From: an uncultured Clostridia bacterium
GTDB taxonomy: Bacteria; Bacillota; Clostridia; Christensenellales; Pumilibacteraceae
Direction of reading: 5' to 3'
Length of the DNA stretch: 5,182 nucleotides
Assembly (NCBI GenBank): GCA_947589145.1
Contig: CANQCB010000090.1
Span: 1 to 5,182, forward strand
In this document: piece after piece, positions 4,798 through 5,182 of the stretch
How positions within the stretch are numbered: the stretch's first letter is position 1
Layout: each line of letters begins with the position of its first letter
Notes under the pieces: model-generated
The model's input: the letters and a program-made list of their open reading frames with translations, nothing else
Told to the model about the DNA's origin: nothing
Database searches by the model: none
Position numbers and translations under genes: made by a program

Positions 4798-5182
4798 ATG
4801 AACAAACTGACCGTAAAAGACGTTGACGTCAAGGGCAAGAAAGTCCTCGTTCGCTGCGATTTTAACGTGCCTATGAAGGACGGAAAGATTACCGACGAGA
4901 ACAGAATTATGGGCGCGCTTCCCACCATTCGTTATCTGATGGAGCAGGGCGCAAAAGTCGTGCTTTGCTCGCACATGGGCAAGCCTCACTCCATATTCTC
5001 GGCTGAGGTAAAACTCAACAAAAAGGACAAAGCGAAGGTCGAGGCGCTTCCTGCCGAAGAACAAGCGGCGGCAAAGCAGGCGATCATCGACAAGGCGCTT
5101 TCGAGCGAGCCCAAGAAACTCACGCTTAAACCCGTTGCGGACCGACTTAACGAACTCCTCGGCGGCAAAGTGACTTTCGCGA
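4798..5182 (+). CDS. pgk: Phosphoglycerate kinase, N-terminal part
   Basis: The first 128 codons are present; the gene continues past the right edge. The enzyme moves a phosphate from 1,3-bisphosphoglycerate to ADP, the first ATP-forming step of glycolysis. AAGGAG (4786-4791) is 6 bases before ATG 4798. The family signature KVLVRCDFNVP is at residues 15-25, followed by DGKITDENRI and ALPTIRYLMEQGAKVVLCSH. The 3-phosphoglycerate-binding residues visible are Arg19, Asp21, Asn23, Arg36 and His59. The usual HLGRP reads HMGKP, with Lys62 in place of the conserved Arg. About 40 Lys/Glu/Ala-rich residues (roughly 66-107) then separate this motif from LTLKPVADRLNELLG, where most bacterial enzymes have about 10. 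The reading frame stays open and family-like on both sides, so this is an insertion and not a frameshift. The gap of 20 bases to the TIM-barrel gene indicates co-transcription. Confidence 0.95.
   Translation, partial: MNKLTVKDVDVKGKKVLVRCDFNVPMKDGKITDENRIMGALPTIRYLMEQGAKVVLCSHMGKPHSIFSAEVKLNKKDKAKVEALPAEEQAAAKQAIIDKALSSEPKKLTLKPVADRLNELLGGKVTFA

Overview
The window reads as chromosomal DNA from a low-to-mid GC Gram-positive-type bacterium, most likely a gut-associated member of the Clostridia. The basis is a long-form hibernation factor, AGGAG-type Shine-Dalgarno sites, sigma-A-type promoters, a lipoprotein lichenase close to the Bacillus/Clostridium type, and a steady preference for CTC, GCG, TCG and GAC codons. 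A Christensenellales-like lineage is a guess from codon style and from the look of the Pgk, not a demonstrated assignment. Every supported gene is on the + strand; the long minus-strand open frames are shadows of these genes.

Left part (1-952): the 3' end of a secreted or surface protein of unknown function (2-661), which enters from outside the window. An intergenic stretch follows with two small inverted repeats, a clear intrinsic terminator (772-809), a plausible promoter (851-879) and a leader able to fold.

Middle (953-1828): a 291-residue lipoprotein glycoside hydrolase of family GH16, a lichenase-type beta-1,3-1,4-glucanase. It has the complete catalytic motif and is tethered through a repetitive Pro-Ser-Asp/Asn/Glu linker. 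It appears to be transcribed on its own.

Right part (1881-5182): a strong promoter starts what looks like one transcription unit: hpf (ribosome hibernation factor), pgi (glucose-6-phosphate isomerase), an uncharacterised metal-binding TIM-barrel protein of the sugar-isomerase/endonuclease IV superfamily, and the 5' part of pgk (phosphoglycerate kinase), which runs off the window. No convincing terminator lies between these genes; gaps are 46, 65 and 20 bases. The unit would couple central glycolysis to a ribosome-storage factor. Its least understood member is the TIM-barrel protein between two glycolytic enzymes.

I found no CRISPR array, RNA gene, insertion sequence or clearly new defence or mobile system. 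The points most worth a second look are the TIM-barrel protein with its endonuclease IV-like set of metal ligands, the roughly 40-residue insertion in Pgk, the leading position of hpf in a glycolytic unit, and an inverted repeat pairing the hpf ribosome-binding site with its promoter spacer.
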